Part shown: one piece after another, positions 44,705 to 54,856 of the stretch | Layout of the letters: each line of letters begins with the position of its first letter | How positions within the stretch are numbered: position 1 is the first letter of the stretch | Assembly: GCA_001606155.1 (NCBI GenBank) | Contig: LODT01000004.1 | Coordinates: 124,001 to 188,000 of the forward strand | Reading direction: 5' to 3' | Length of the DNA stretch: 64,000 bases | From: Tieghemostelium lacteum | Lineage: Eukaryota > Evosea > Eumycetozoa > Dictyosteliales > Raperosteliaceae | Notes under the pieces: generated by a model | Seen by the model: the letters and a program-made list of their open reading frames with translations, nothing else | What the model was told of the DNA's origin: nothing | Databases searched by the model: none | Position numbers and translations under genes: made by a program

Positions 44705-46219
44705 TTAAGGTATTAGAGGAGTCTCTTTTTTCTTTATAAATGGTAATAGTTTCTCACCAAAGATATCAAAGAGTGATTGATAATTTGATTGGAGAGTGCT
44801 GAGGATGGTATTGTAATCAAAGTTTTGTAGGTTTTTGTCGGGTTGTTGTTGTTGTTGATGTTGTTCTTTCTTTATATCAATGATGGTTAGAATGTTCTCA
44901 CCCTCACTTATCCACATGAAGAACTTTCCAACAGCCTCTACGAGTATATTAAGAACCTTGTGAGCTTCCATCGCCTTTTGTTGATTTGATGGGTTGGTAA
45001 GCTCAGGTTCCAGTAATTGATAGTATTTGGGTATATAAGGGATAAGAAGTAACTGAATAACATTTCTACCTAGTGATGATAAACCTACTATAGCACCATA
45101 GTGTGTAGTTAGAGGTTTGGTGGTATCGTGTAGAGTTTGAACTAGAGTCTTTGTGACTCTTCCTTGTAGACTGTTATAAGAGTCACCAAATTTTCTGCAA
45201 ATTAATGCAACTAATTTTGCAGAATATTCACGAAGTTTCCAATGATTTTCAGTGGGACTGTTACAAAGTTTTCTACCTACTAAACATGTGAGAATAGATG
45301 GCATCATTTGGTGGAGATATAGTTCAGGTTTCATAAATTTACTGTCTAACAATGCATGAGTCATTTGCATCAGACGTAATAGTAATTCAAGGTTAGTTAG
45401 ATTCTGTGTAACCTGTGTAGATATAAAATTGGTAAAGTAAGGTAACAACTGGTGCAATGAAGAATCTGTCTTTAAACTCTGAATAGATGCTTCAAATAAC
45501 TCCTTGTTATCTGATTTCATTGAATTGGTAATCTTTTCATAGTACATTTGAATCTCTTTAGACAAGATGTGTTTTACAGTTGGTTTTGCAACTACAGTTG
45601 CAGTGGATGTCAGTGACTGTATACCAGGTACTGAATTATCAATCTTCTTATTGGTTGAATCTGTAGATGTACCACTACCACCACCACCACTACCACCACC
45701 ACCACCACTAATATTATTATTATTATCTATATTTTGTTTCTTATTTTTGTTTTTGGAGAGTAGATTCTTAAAGTACTCTTCCTTTTCATAAGGTGATGGA
45801 TTTTGTGGTATAAGTGGTTGTGAACCTTCAATTGCCAACCAATGTGCCTTCAAAGTAGGTTCTCTAGGACACTTTGGAAGTGGTTGTTGGATTACATCTC
45901 TGAATGAAAGTTCTTTATCATTGATAAAATAGATTGCCTGTGTTGGTGTATGAGTTTTTGAGAATCTCATCACTTCATTGGAACTTGAATTATACCCATA
46001 GAGCATATCAATATTCCTAAGTCTAAGTGCATTATTTATATCATCTGTTGTCATTGTTTCTCTTTTACTATGTTTCATAAATTTTATTGCCTCTTGAGCA
46101 ATCTCTCTTATTCTATATTCTACATCTGATGCCAATTGCGAAGCAATCTCATCACTAATATTTGCAATACCTGCAGTTTCACCAATGATCTTTATAGTTT
46201 CATTTGGCAACACACTCAT
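44705..46219 (-). CDS. taf6: Transcription initiation factor TFIID subunit 6 (TAF6)
   Basis: A 504-aa subunit of TFIID (also found in SAGA-type complexes). The ATG at 46219 gives MSVLPNETIKIIGETAGIAN, the start of the histone-fold domain (residues about 1-70: SDEIASQLASDVEYRIREIA and TMTTDDINNALRLRNIDML), which pairs with TAF9. The typical linker follows (LSFRDVIQQPLPKCPREPTL, HWLAIEG). After a Gly/Ser/Asn linker (about 175-215), a HEAT-repeat TAF6C domain runs from about 235 to 450 (KLVALICRKFGDSY, THYGAIVGLSSLGRNVIQ). The open frame extends 17 codons upstream of this ATG without another ATG. No introns. Confidence 0.95.
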   Translation of the reverse strand: MSVLPNETIKIIGETAGIANISDEIASQLASDVEYRIREIAQEAIKFMKHSKRETMTTDDINNALRLRNIDMLYGYNSSSNEVMRFSKTHTPTQAIYFINDKELSFRDVIQQPLPKCPREPTLKAHWLAIEGSQPLIPQNPSPYEKEEYFKNLLSKNKNKKQNIDNNNNISGGGGGSGGGGSGTSTDSTNKKIDNSVPGIQSLTSTATVVAKPTVKHILSKEIQMYYEKITNSMKSDNKELFEASIQSLKTDSSLHQLLPYFTNFISTQVTQNLTNLELLLRLMQMTHALLDSKFMKPELYLHQMMPSILTCLVGRKLCNSPTENHWKLREYSAKLVALICRKFGDSYNSLQGRVTKTLVQTLHDTTKPLTTHYGAIVGLSSLGRNVIQLLLIPYIPKYYQLLEPELTNPSNQQKAMEAHKVLNILVEAVGKFFMWISEGENILTIIDIKKEQHQQQQQPDKNLQNFDYNTILSTLQSNYQSLFDIFGEKLLPFIKKKETPLIP

Positions 46220-46362
46220 TTTTACAAATAACAAAAAACTAAAAAAAAATTTAATATGAAACTGAAACACACAAAATATATATACAATGGCAATATAAAT
46301 TCAAAAAACAATATTAGTTGATTTAGGTATTTATTTTAAAAATGTAAATGTGTAATTATGAT

Positions 46363-49032
46363 TTAAAGATCTTCAGTTTCATCATTATCTTCGTAGATTA
46401 AATAATCAGAATCTTGAGTTAATTTAGAGTATGTGTATTCATTACCTCTGAATATTTTGGTGACTCTAGCTCTAATATTTGGGAATCTAACCATAATAAA
46501 TACAATAGCACCAATGAGTACAACCAATGAGATTATAATACCAGCTGCAATAGCACCTTTATGTGATTTTGATTTTTCATGACTTCCACTATTGTTATTG
46601 TTGTTGTTGTTATTGGTTTCATGACTACTAGATTGAACTGAACCGCTGGTATCAAAGGAACCTGAGTTACTGCCTGTATTGGAACCTGAGTTACTGCCTG
46701 TATTGGAACCAGTGTTTATACCAGTGTTACTGCTACCTGACACACCATCAAATGAACCAGTTCCAGTTACACTTCCAGTAATTGGATTGGCGGATGATGG
46801 ACCATCGAGAGACCCTGTTGTAAATGATCCTGATTGTGAACCTGTTGTAATTGGGTTTCCTGTGATTGTCTGTGACCCTGTTGTCTGTCCGGTTTGAGAT
46901 CCTGATGCAAGACCTGTGTTTCCAGACATGGAATGACCACCAGTTGAAGGTTCAGATGAAGATCCTGAACTATTCGAATTAGGACACATGATAATCTCAG
47001 GATCAAAGTTTGCAGCAACACCAAATGTGCAAACATCACCAAAGATTCTTTTGTAACCTTTGGTTATGGAGTAGAAGTGTCCAGGAGGACAATTGGCTGG
47101 TGGGTCTACAGATGGGGGTTGGGCACCAGCATTCAAAGTGCAGTTGAGTGTAGGTGAGTTTTTAACTTGGTGATAGTTGACGTCACATTCGTAGTCGTCG
47201 TTGGTGCAGGCACATGAAAGGGTTTCGTTGAATGTTGGTGCGATGGAACTTAGACATTCTGATGACTGTTTACGTCTGATGTATTGAGTTTCACCTCCAT
47301 CTACACAAGCTGTGGTTGGAGCACTTGCATTTCCATGGATATTAACTTGTTCAAAGTCTCCTACGAGAGTTCCATTTATATATTGGAATTGACATGTTGG
47401 GTAGTTTAATGGTGAGAAATCAATGGAGAATACAGAGCTGTTGTCGTGTGTCAAGTCATAGTACAAGAACATGAAGGTCAGTGAAGACTCATCAGTTGAA
47501 CTATGTGCATAGTCAATGGCAATTAAAGATAAGTTTGCAACAGAAGCTGGTAGAGATACATTGGAGATTGTCAATCCTTGGTCCATAGTATAATAAGCAA
47601 CGTTATTGGTGTTAACAACAGGAACAAATACCAAGAAATTACCATAGTTTCCATACTCATAGGTAGTCTCACCTGGATAGATTGCAGCCCAATCTGAACC
47701 TGAATTTCTAGTTACAAAAGTCTGAACAGTTTCGTTACTGTATGGAGCTGAAATGTTTAAGTTTTGACCAGACACACCATTACCAATAGCATATCCAATA
47801 CTGTATGGAGATGCATACAATGGTGAGATGTGATGTAAAACAGTTGAAATCTGACCGTAGAAGTTAAGTTGAGTGCCGTTAGCGTCTTGGAAGTTCATCC
47901 AAGATTGACCATCGTCTAAAGTGTAGAAAGTCTGAACTAATGGACTTCCAGCGCTATCTTGTGCATTCAATGCATAGAAACCTCTGGAATTAAAAGTAGC
48001 AAAGTCTACATAGTATCCATTACCAATTTTTTCAGAATAGACACCAGTGTAAGAGAGATCAAATACACCATCATCAGAACCGTATTGGAAGACTTGACTT
48101 AAAGTTCCATCATATTCAGTGGCAATGAAAACTCCATTGTCAATGTTATCATCCAAAATCACAATGGCATCGAAAGGACCTGTGATGACACCTCCAGACT
48201 GGTCATAAAGTACCACTGGAATTGCTGAGGTACTGTTAATTAGAAACACTTGATTATGGATGTTTACGGCCCAGAAATGTTGGAATTTAGAGTGAACGAA
48301 TGCAACCACATCCTCAAGGATAACATCCCAGTTGAATAGATCCTGACTGTAGGTTACATAGTCAGTGTTAGAAGAGGTGTTGTAGAGTTGGATAAAAACA
48401 CCTCCTTCAGGCTGCAAATTCCAAATTGGGAAACCACTGAATACAGCTTCTGGATAGATATCTGTCCATGTCATACCAAAATCTGAACTCACACAACCAG
48501 TGTAGTTTCCAGTGACATTTCTAACGGATGACAAGTAGTTTGGTGATGTTGGTTTCTGTGTAATTTCATCTAACATTCCTGGTACTGTTATATTGGTCAT
48601 GGTTTGGTTGTTAACATTCAACAATACCAATGTAGTATTTACAACATTTTGTGCCATTTCACCATTTAAATATTGAAATAGTACCATTCCACTTTGTTGT
48701 TGTAAAAATATACCATCTGATTGTATGCCTAAATTTGACCATGTCATACCTGCATCTAATGATTGGTATACCCAATCATCCATATCTGTTAAAAATACTA
48801 TACTTGAACTATACCATAATGGAATAATATTATAATTTATATTTGTCACCTAAATTCAAAAATGTTAGATATTTTCTTAAAATTTTAGGTATTTATGTGG
48901 TTGGGGGGTGATGTAACACATCATCAATATAAAAATACAAACATTTCCAACAGTTGGTTGTTGTGATTTTACAAAAGGTAGTAAAGAACACAATAAAGCT
49001 AGTAAAACAACAATAGTATATTTCATCATCAT
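46363..49032 (-). CDS. Sortilin-type VPS10-domain receptor
   Basis: A type I membrane receptor of the sort that carries hydrolases from Golgi to endosomes. Exon 1 (48943-49032) begins with three consecutive ATG codons and encodes the signal peptide (MMMKYTIVVLLALLCSLLPF). A 93-nt intron (GTTTGT...TTTAG) leads to exon 2 (46363-48849), giving 858 aa in all. The ectodomain has Asp-box (BNR) motifs of the beta-propeller: SLDAGMTWSNLG, SSDFGMTWTDI, TLDDGQSWMNF and TRNSGSDWAAIYP. It ends in the Cys-rich 10CC module (CVDGGETQYIRRKQSSEC, CACTNDDYECDVNYHQ). A long Gly/Ser/Thr stalk (about 660-770) precedes one membrane helix (GAIAAGIIISLVVLIGAIVF) and a short acidic tail (SDYLIYEDNDETEDL), which may hold sorting signals. 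Donor GTTTGT is unusual, so the first junction is slightly less certain than the rest. Confidence 0.9.
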
Positions 49033-49361
49033 CTTGTTTACTACTTCTCTAGATAGATAACTTAATAAAATAAAATTTAAAAAAAATTTTAAAATATCTC
49101 ACATTACTAGTAAAAAAAAAAAAACGTTGTTGTGATGGATTCAATACCGAAGATCTCGAGAAAATATTTCCGATCGCCCTTAGATATTTTATTTTTTGTG
49201 TATTTATTAAATCACATACAAATTAAGATAATTTTAAGAGTTATTCAAATCAATATTTGAAAGATTTCGATTAGTTAAAATTAAATAATTATCTAAATTA
49301 TTTCTTAATATTAATTTTTAAATTTAATCAAAAAAATTTAAAAAGATATTTTAAGAGAGCA
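49033..49361. other. Divergent intergenic region
   Basis: About 330 A/T-rich bases separating the VPS10 receptor and the FNIP gene. An A run lies at 49113-49123. No feature beyond expected promoters. Confidence 0.45.
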
Positions 49362-50903
49362 ATGAATTACTATGTAGTTTGTCAAATTATAAACTATTTA
49401 GAGAATAATAACGAAATTTTAAATTTACTTTATACTTGTAAAATCAATTATAAATACAGGGATAATATACGATGGTTAGAATTCCCAACTGGGTACTATT
49501 TAAGTTATTTAAAGAGTAAAAATAATAATGATCAAGACAATAGCAATAAAAACACAAGTAAAAGGGATATAATATCAAGTATACTTAGAAAACCAAAGAA
49601 ATTATCAACATTTAATGTATTACCTAGTAAATTTAGAAATATAACTATAAGAACAACAGAAGATTTACAAGTATTCATTGGAATTATAGATGAGTTTAAT
49701 AGTAAATTCTCAATCAATGGTACACTTACATTTTGTGGTAAAGGTGCTGTTAATTTATTGACTCTTCCTGGAGGTGAGCTAAGTGGGGTTAAACTAACTA
49801 CCTATGAAAGTTGGCCTGAGTTTCCAAAAGACACTGAATCCACTATAACAGATATAACAGTAGACGGTATATCTCACAGTAGAAATCTAATTGTTGGTTT
49901 TCCAACAAATACCAAATCACTAACTCTCAATAGAATCCATTGTGATCAACTTGTTATGTTACCTAGAAATTTGGAAACTTTAAAACTAGGGCCTGCAGCA
50001 TGGGAACCTTGCAATGCTGATGACCTTCCAAGAACACTAAAGACACTTCATGCATTTACCAATTTCCCAAGTGGACATTTACCAGAATCAATAACCGACC
50101 TTTCACTGTATCATAGACTTAATTATCAACTTCGTATCGATGAGATTCCATCAAATGTGAAATACCTTAAATTACTAAACTATAACAGAATTAAACCAGG
50201 ACATTTACCAAATAGTTTAGTATCCTTAGAACTAGATTCTGAAATTTCACCAGGAGTTTTCCCTCAACATGGTTGTAAACTAGTTTCCCTCACATATCTT
50301 GCCTACTATTCTCAGCCCATCCATGTAAACTCTTTACCACATTCCCTTAAATTTCTAAAATTATCAAGTCAATTCAATTTACCTATTGAGACAAATGTTC
50401 TTCCTGTCGGCTTAGAAACTCTAATCTTTGGATTTAACTACAATATACCAATAGGGCAAGGAGTATTACCACCAACACTACAATCCCTAACCTTCGACTC
50501 ATCGTTCAACCAAATCCTTCCTATTGGACTTTTGCCACCTAGTCTCACTGAACTTGTACTAGGTGACAATTTCAACCAAACACTTGACCCTGGAGTAATA
50601 CCTTCATCCGTCCGCACACTAACCCTCGGAAAGAATTTCCAACAACCTCTGTCGATAGGATGCATACCTTCAAGTGTATCTAAACTCACAGTAACAGGTA
50701 ACTATAAATACCTGTTAACTCAAGAACACATTCCATCAGTGAAAAAACTAAACTACTATAGCGACAAAGCTTTATTTAAAGATAACATTATACCATCATC
50801 CATCACCAAGTTAACAATTATAGCCACAACCCAACATGCTCAAAAACTAATAGAGAAAAACAAGTCAAACCCAAACCTAGTCATATCTCAATGGAGACTG
50901 TAA
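49362..50903 (+). CDS. FNIP-repeat protein
   Basis: A 513-aa protein from a single exon. The first 50 residues (YYVVCQIINYLENNNEILNL) are F-box-like. From about residue 195 onward it consists of about 22-residue FNIP-type leucine-rich repeats, clearest near the C-terminus: LETLIFGFNYNIPIGQGVLP, LQSLTFDSSFNQILPIGLLP, LTELVLGDNFNQTLDPGVIP and VRTLTLGKNFQQPLSIGCIP. FNIP repeats form a solenoid and are greatly expanded in dictyostelids and giant viruses. The function is presumed to be protein binding or substrate adaptation for ubiquitin ligases. No signal peptide or membrane segment. The family is certain; the role is unknown. Confidence 0.9.
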   Translation: MNYYVVCQIINYLENNNEILNLLYTCKINYKYRDNIRWLEFPTGYYLSYLKSKNNNDQDNSNKNTSKRDIISSILRKPKKLSTFNVLPSKFRNITIRTTEDLQVFIGIIDEFNSKFSINGTLTFCGKGAVNLLTLPGGELSGVKLTTYESWPEFPKDTESTITDITVDGISHSRNLIVGFPTNTKSLTLNRIHCDQLVMLPRNLETLKLGPAAWEPCNADDLPRTLKTLHAFTNFPSGHLPESITDLSLYHRLNYQLRIDEIPSNVKYLKLLNYNRIKPGHLPNSLVSLELDSEISPGVFPQHGCKLVSLTYLAYYSQPIHVNSLPHSLKFLKLSSQFNLPIETNVLPVGLETLIFGFNYNIPIGQGVLPPTLQSLTFDSSFNQILPIGLLPPSLTELVLGDNFNQTLDPGVIPSSVRTLTLGKNFQQPLSIGCIPSSVSKLTVTGNYKYLLTQEHIPSVKKLNYYSDKALFKDNIIPSSITKLTIIATTQHAQKLIEKNKSNPNLVISQWRL

Positions 50904-51259
50904 CCTTTTAAAAACATATAAATGACACTTCTATTATTAGAAGCATAATACTCTTATTATCTCTACACTTTTAAATTTGTTTTTAGTTAATACAAATACA
51001 ATAGTTATATAATAATTACCTATTATTTTTTAAAAATTTACACAAAAAATGTATATATAAACAAACCACAAAACACTCATACTAACCTCCACAGAATATA
51101 TTGTAACATGGACTAAAAGAGGAAGTAAATGACTAATGTTCAAATGATAAAATTGGTTTATCTACAATACTTTTTTTTTTTTTTATTTTTTTTAATCAAT
51201 TAAATGAATAAGCCACACAAGGACAGGGAGTAGAACAAGGTATGTAGATTGTTTGTAAA
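50904..51259. other. Intergenic region before the Crinkler/RHS-like gene
   Basis: Contains CA-rich DNA, a long T tract near 51170-51191 and no clear open frame. The beginning of the next gene may lie here but could not be fixed from sequence alone. Confidence 0.4.
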
Positions 51260-52868
51260 GTGTTTAGGTTTGGGTGGATAGTTCTAATACTAATTTTTCC
51301 ATTAATAGCCTTTAAAATAGACGAAATCTCAACTAAATTTTGGAAAGAAATAATAAATGCAAATTTGGATACCACCCATCATTTATTAGCTTTTCAACAA
51401 TACCCACCTATCAGAGGAGGAACCAAAATTAATAATATTTATGTTAGGGAATCATATATTGAACTTTATGATATATTAAAAAATTTAGAAATTCCAGAAC
51501 ATATAGTGTTATTAAAGGGAAACCCAGGAATTGGAAAATCAGTATTCCTTTGGTATTATTTGTACAAAAAAACCTTAGACAATAGGGACTCTAAGTTGAA
51601 ATTGCATTTTTTGTACGACAGAGTATTAATAGATCCAATTTTCTTTTCATTTAATTCATATGGAGATCCAATTGCTTACACAGGTGACAGAGTAAAATTC
51701 AAACACCTTTTAAACAGAGAAGATGTTTTTTATCTTGTAGATGGGCAACGGCCATTACCAGCTAGAAAGTCATTTATTTTGTTGGTATCCTCCCCAAGAA
51801 AAGAAAACTATTATGACTACTTGAAAATAGGATCATCTAGCACATTAATAATGCCAGTATGGAATTGGGATGAAATCAACATTTCAAATAGAAATATTTA
51901 TAAACAAGATGAAAAAGAAGTAGAATGTAGATTTGAAAAATGGGGCGGAATTCCAAGGTAAATATAACTTTTTTTGAATTGGGTTGCCCATTAATATTAA
52001 CTTGTAATATGAAGATATGTTCTAGAAAAGATTTCAGCAGAAAATCAATTGGAATTAGTACATAGCATTGCATCAACAGATTTAGATGCATGTTTTGGTA
52101 ATGTGAATCAACCAGATTCACCAAGCACTGGCAATCATAAAGTATTTCATATTGACGCAGTCCCAAACACCAAATATAGTCAACAAAGAGTTGTGATGGG
52201 ATCTAATTACATAAAAAGAAAACTAGTACAAAGATTTTATTTCAACTTTATGGAACAACTCATATCAAGAACTGAAAATTTTAGTAATTGGTCTGCTGCT
52301 TTAGGTGGAGTTGTTTTTGAGCAATTATCTCATCAAACACTTTCAATTGGTGGTAAATTTAGTATTAGACAATTGGATACAGGAAATTCTTCAGTAATAG
52401 AACTTAAAGATTTAAATACAGTTTTTTTTAACAAACTTAAAGATTTAGAATCCATGAAAGAGGCAAAAGAATCCTTCTCTAAGAGTGACTATGCACGACC
52501 AGAAGATATCAATTTCCCGGCTATAGATTCATTTAATGGACATTCACTTTTCCAAATGACTGTATCTGAAAATCATCCAATTACCCTTAAACCTTTTGTT
52601 AACCTTCTACACTTGCTTGATTCAATTCTTCCAGGTACTGGTACTCCTTTCAATTTATTCTTTGTGGTACCCCCAGACCTCTATAAAACATTTAAACCCC
52701 AAAAATTTATCCATCATGACGATCAAACCCAATCAGTCATGTCCAGCCAATGTAATCCAATTTGCTCTTAAAATGGAGTTTGAGTCAATACCCGCCCAAA
52801 TACTCTATCCAATTCCAGAGCCTGAGGATAAAATTATTTTGACTCCCTTCCAATATAAACATCTGTAG
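51260..52868 (+). pseudogene. Crinkler/RHS-type P-loop NTPase-like gene, possibly a degraded copy
   Basis: The region encodes a protein like the Crinkler and trypanosome RHS (retrotransposon hot spot) NTPases, a family proposed to include effector or toxin-like proteins. Visible are a Walker A loop (GNPGIGKSVFLWYYLY), a Walker B-like strand (VFYLVDGQ), the family-typical SSPRKENYYDYLK and PVWNWDEI segments, and an RFEKWGGIPR segment that continues across a 57-nt GT-AG intron (51958-52014). The C-terminal part has LFFVVPPDLYKTF, common in this family. The beginning is unresolved, and the element looks nearly whole with perhaps one break. Neighbouring spacers are gene-poor. The family assignment is fairly secure; whether it is functional and what it targets are not known. 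Confidence 0.65.
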
Positions 52869-53596
52869 TGCAGTACACTTCTACTATTGGTATGGCATAG
52901 TTTCCTTTATGATATTGTTCATCAATTCGTTTAATAGATTCGAATAAAAAAATTAGTTTTCTTATCAATTAATTCTCAATTTGCATCTTTAACAGTATTT
53001 ACTATTGCATAATGTTGGGTTTATGAATATTGAAAATGTCAATAATAATAGTATTTTTATCATTTTTTTTCCCCACTACACACAGTTTTATCATTAAATA
53101 ACTATGTTGTGATAATAGTATAAAAAACCACATTCAGCAGACAGATTATTTTGTTCCAATAAGTAGGAACTTAGAATACCAATTTCAAGTTTTTAATGAA
53201 AATAGTATAACTCTATCACAGATTATTGATTCGATAGGTATCATAGTCCAGGTACTCCCAGCAATTCCAATTACCATCATATATCAGTTATTGGAAAAGT
53301 ATGGTAGTGTAGATTCAGTGTCAAACCCAATTCTATAATCTTGCAGGAAGACAATAGATAATATTATAAATTGTCTAAACTACTACATGAAAAGGCTCTA
53401 TTTATTTAATATCTATGCACTTTAAAATGAGTGAGGAGTCTAATAGGTTAATGTAAAAATAGTCAAAGTTTTTGTTATTCACCAGATTTTGACAACTACC
53501 AAATTTATACAAAATTAAACTTAAGATTGTAACTTTTGTATTTATATTCTAAAGAAATTTAAAGGTTTTATTTAATGCTGACATTGGGTAATTAAA
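52869..53596. other. Gene-poor region with a short open segment
   Basis: Mostly A/T-rich. From 53102 to 53338 one frame stays open for 78 codons and reads as ordinary-looking protein (for example RNLEYQFQVFNENSITLSQI) but has no start codon and no recognisable family. It may be a relic of an old gene or chance. Confidence 0.4.
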
Positions 53597-53809
53597 ATGA
53601 ATGTTATTTTACCTATTGTGTGTGGGGTAGCATTTATAGTTTATTTAGGTTTGACTTCAATTAAAAATGAAAATGAATTGGTAGAGTGCGCATCAGATGG
53701 ACAATCGGAATATACTGTAAATAAAAATAGCTTATACTTAGTCTCTGTAGGAACTAAAAGAAAACCACATTCAACTGATATATATGTTAAATTTACAATA
53801 AATCATTAA
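53597..53809 (+). CDS. Short hypothetical protein with N-terminal hydrophobic segment
   Basis: A 70-aa frame from the ATG at 53597. Residues 1-20 (MNVILPIVCGVAFIVYLGLT) could be a signal peptide or membrane anchor; the rest is polar (ENELVECASDGQSEYTVNKN). It has no homologue that I recognise and no obvious promoter. It lies in the gene-poor stretch next to the Crinkler-like gene and ends 81 bases before the convergent guanylate kinase gene. It could be a small secreted protein or a chance frame. Confidence 0.35.
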   Translation: MNVILPIVCGVAFIVYLGLTSIKNENELVECASDGQSEYTVNKNSLYLVSVGTKRKPHSTDIYVKFTINH

Positions 53810-53890
53810 TAATAGGGAAAAGTATATACACCTATTGTTTTGTATTGTATAAATAGACATCGATTGTGACTCTTGGTGGGTTCTTTTGTT

Positions 53891-54646
53891 TTATTTGAAA
53901 GATTTTTGCAATGCAATATATGGTGAAACAGTTTGTTTAAATTGGTTGTAGGCAGTTTGTAAATCGTCATTGACAATAATGACATCAAAGAAACCAGGCT
54001 TGTTGAGATATTCCATCTCTTTTTTAGCGGTTTCTAGTCTTTTGTTTATGGTTTCGTCAGTCTCTGAACCTCTTGCTAAAAGTCTTTGTTTTAAAGTATC
54101 AAATGTTGGTGGAGATATGAATATAAACAGTGCTGGAATCTTTGCTTTCTTTACTGACTCACAACCTTGAACATCTATATCCAATATACAAATTTTACCT
54201 TTTTCTGAAACCTCTTGAAGAGCTTTCTTTGAAGTTCCATAATAGTTACCATGTACATTGGCATACTCTATAAAATCCCCATTTGCAATTTCTCTTTCCA
54301 TTACATCTTTCTCAGTAAAGTAGTAATGTTGTCCATGAACCTCACCTTCTCTTGGTTTTCTGGTAGTATGTGAAACTATATGACCAAATGAACCTTCAAA
54401 TTCCTTTTTTAATTTATCAATTACTAATATTATAATTATCTTATATATTAATATCAATATTCTATATAAATTTCTTTAAACTCCTACACCTAAACTATGG
54501 AGGAGTACTTTTAACTTTTATCTCCGAAAACTCATTCCCACTTTCAATACTAAATTAATTCTCTACCTACAAGTTCCTTTACCAACACCTGATGGACCAG
54601 CCATTATAATTGGTACTAAACTAGTTGGTTGGGTATGTGGTTCCAT
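53891..54646 (-). CDS. Guanylate kinase
   Basis: Phosphorylates GMP to GDP with ATP in the cytosol. Exons 54571-54646 and 53891-54423 flank a 147-nt intron (GTAGGT...TATTAG, phase 1), the longest intron in the window. The 202-aa product has the P-loop GPSGVGKG at residues 17-24, continuing across the junction as [13 protein letters not shown]-binding residues appear in [19 protein letters not shown] (Ser, Arg, Arg, Tyr) and in [14 protein letters not shown] follows, then [20 protein letters not shown] in the lid region. Length and motif order are standard for the family. The first exon alone would give no full domain. Confidence 0.95.
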
Positions 54647-54702
54647 ATTTTTTAAGGATATCTTTTAGTAATACAAAGCGAATATAACAACAGAAATAAT
54701 AC

Positions 54703-54727
54703 AAAAAAAAAAAAAAAAAAAAAAAAA
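54703..54727. repeat. Poly-A tract (25 A)
   Basis: An uninterrupted run of 25 A in the spacer upstream of the guanylate kinase gene. Homopolymer runs of this length are common in dictyostelid promoters and can hinder sequencing. Confidence 0.8.
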
Positions 54728-54856
54728 CGACTAAAATCCCCCTTTTCACCAATCACCAACTGAACAAAAAAATTGTTATTTTTGGGAAGTAATGCTTCAA
54801 CGTCAATATCTTGATATTTATTTTAGTATAAATCCTATCAAGTTTAAAGTACAATA

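Noticed and set aside
52820-52960. Minus-strand open segment behind the Crinkler-like gene
   Set aside because: About 44 codons without a start codon, overlapping the opposite gene's end; probably chance.
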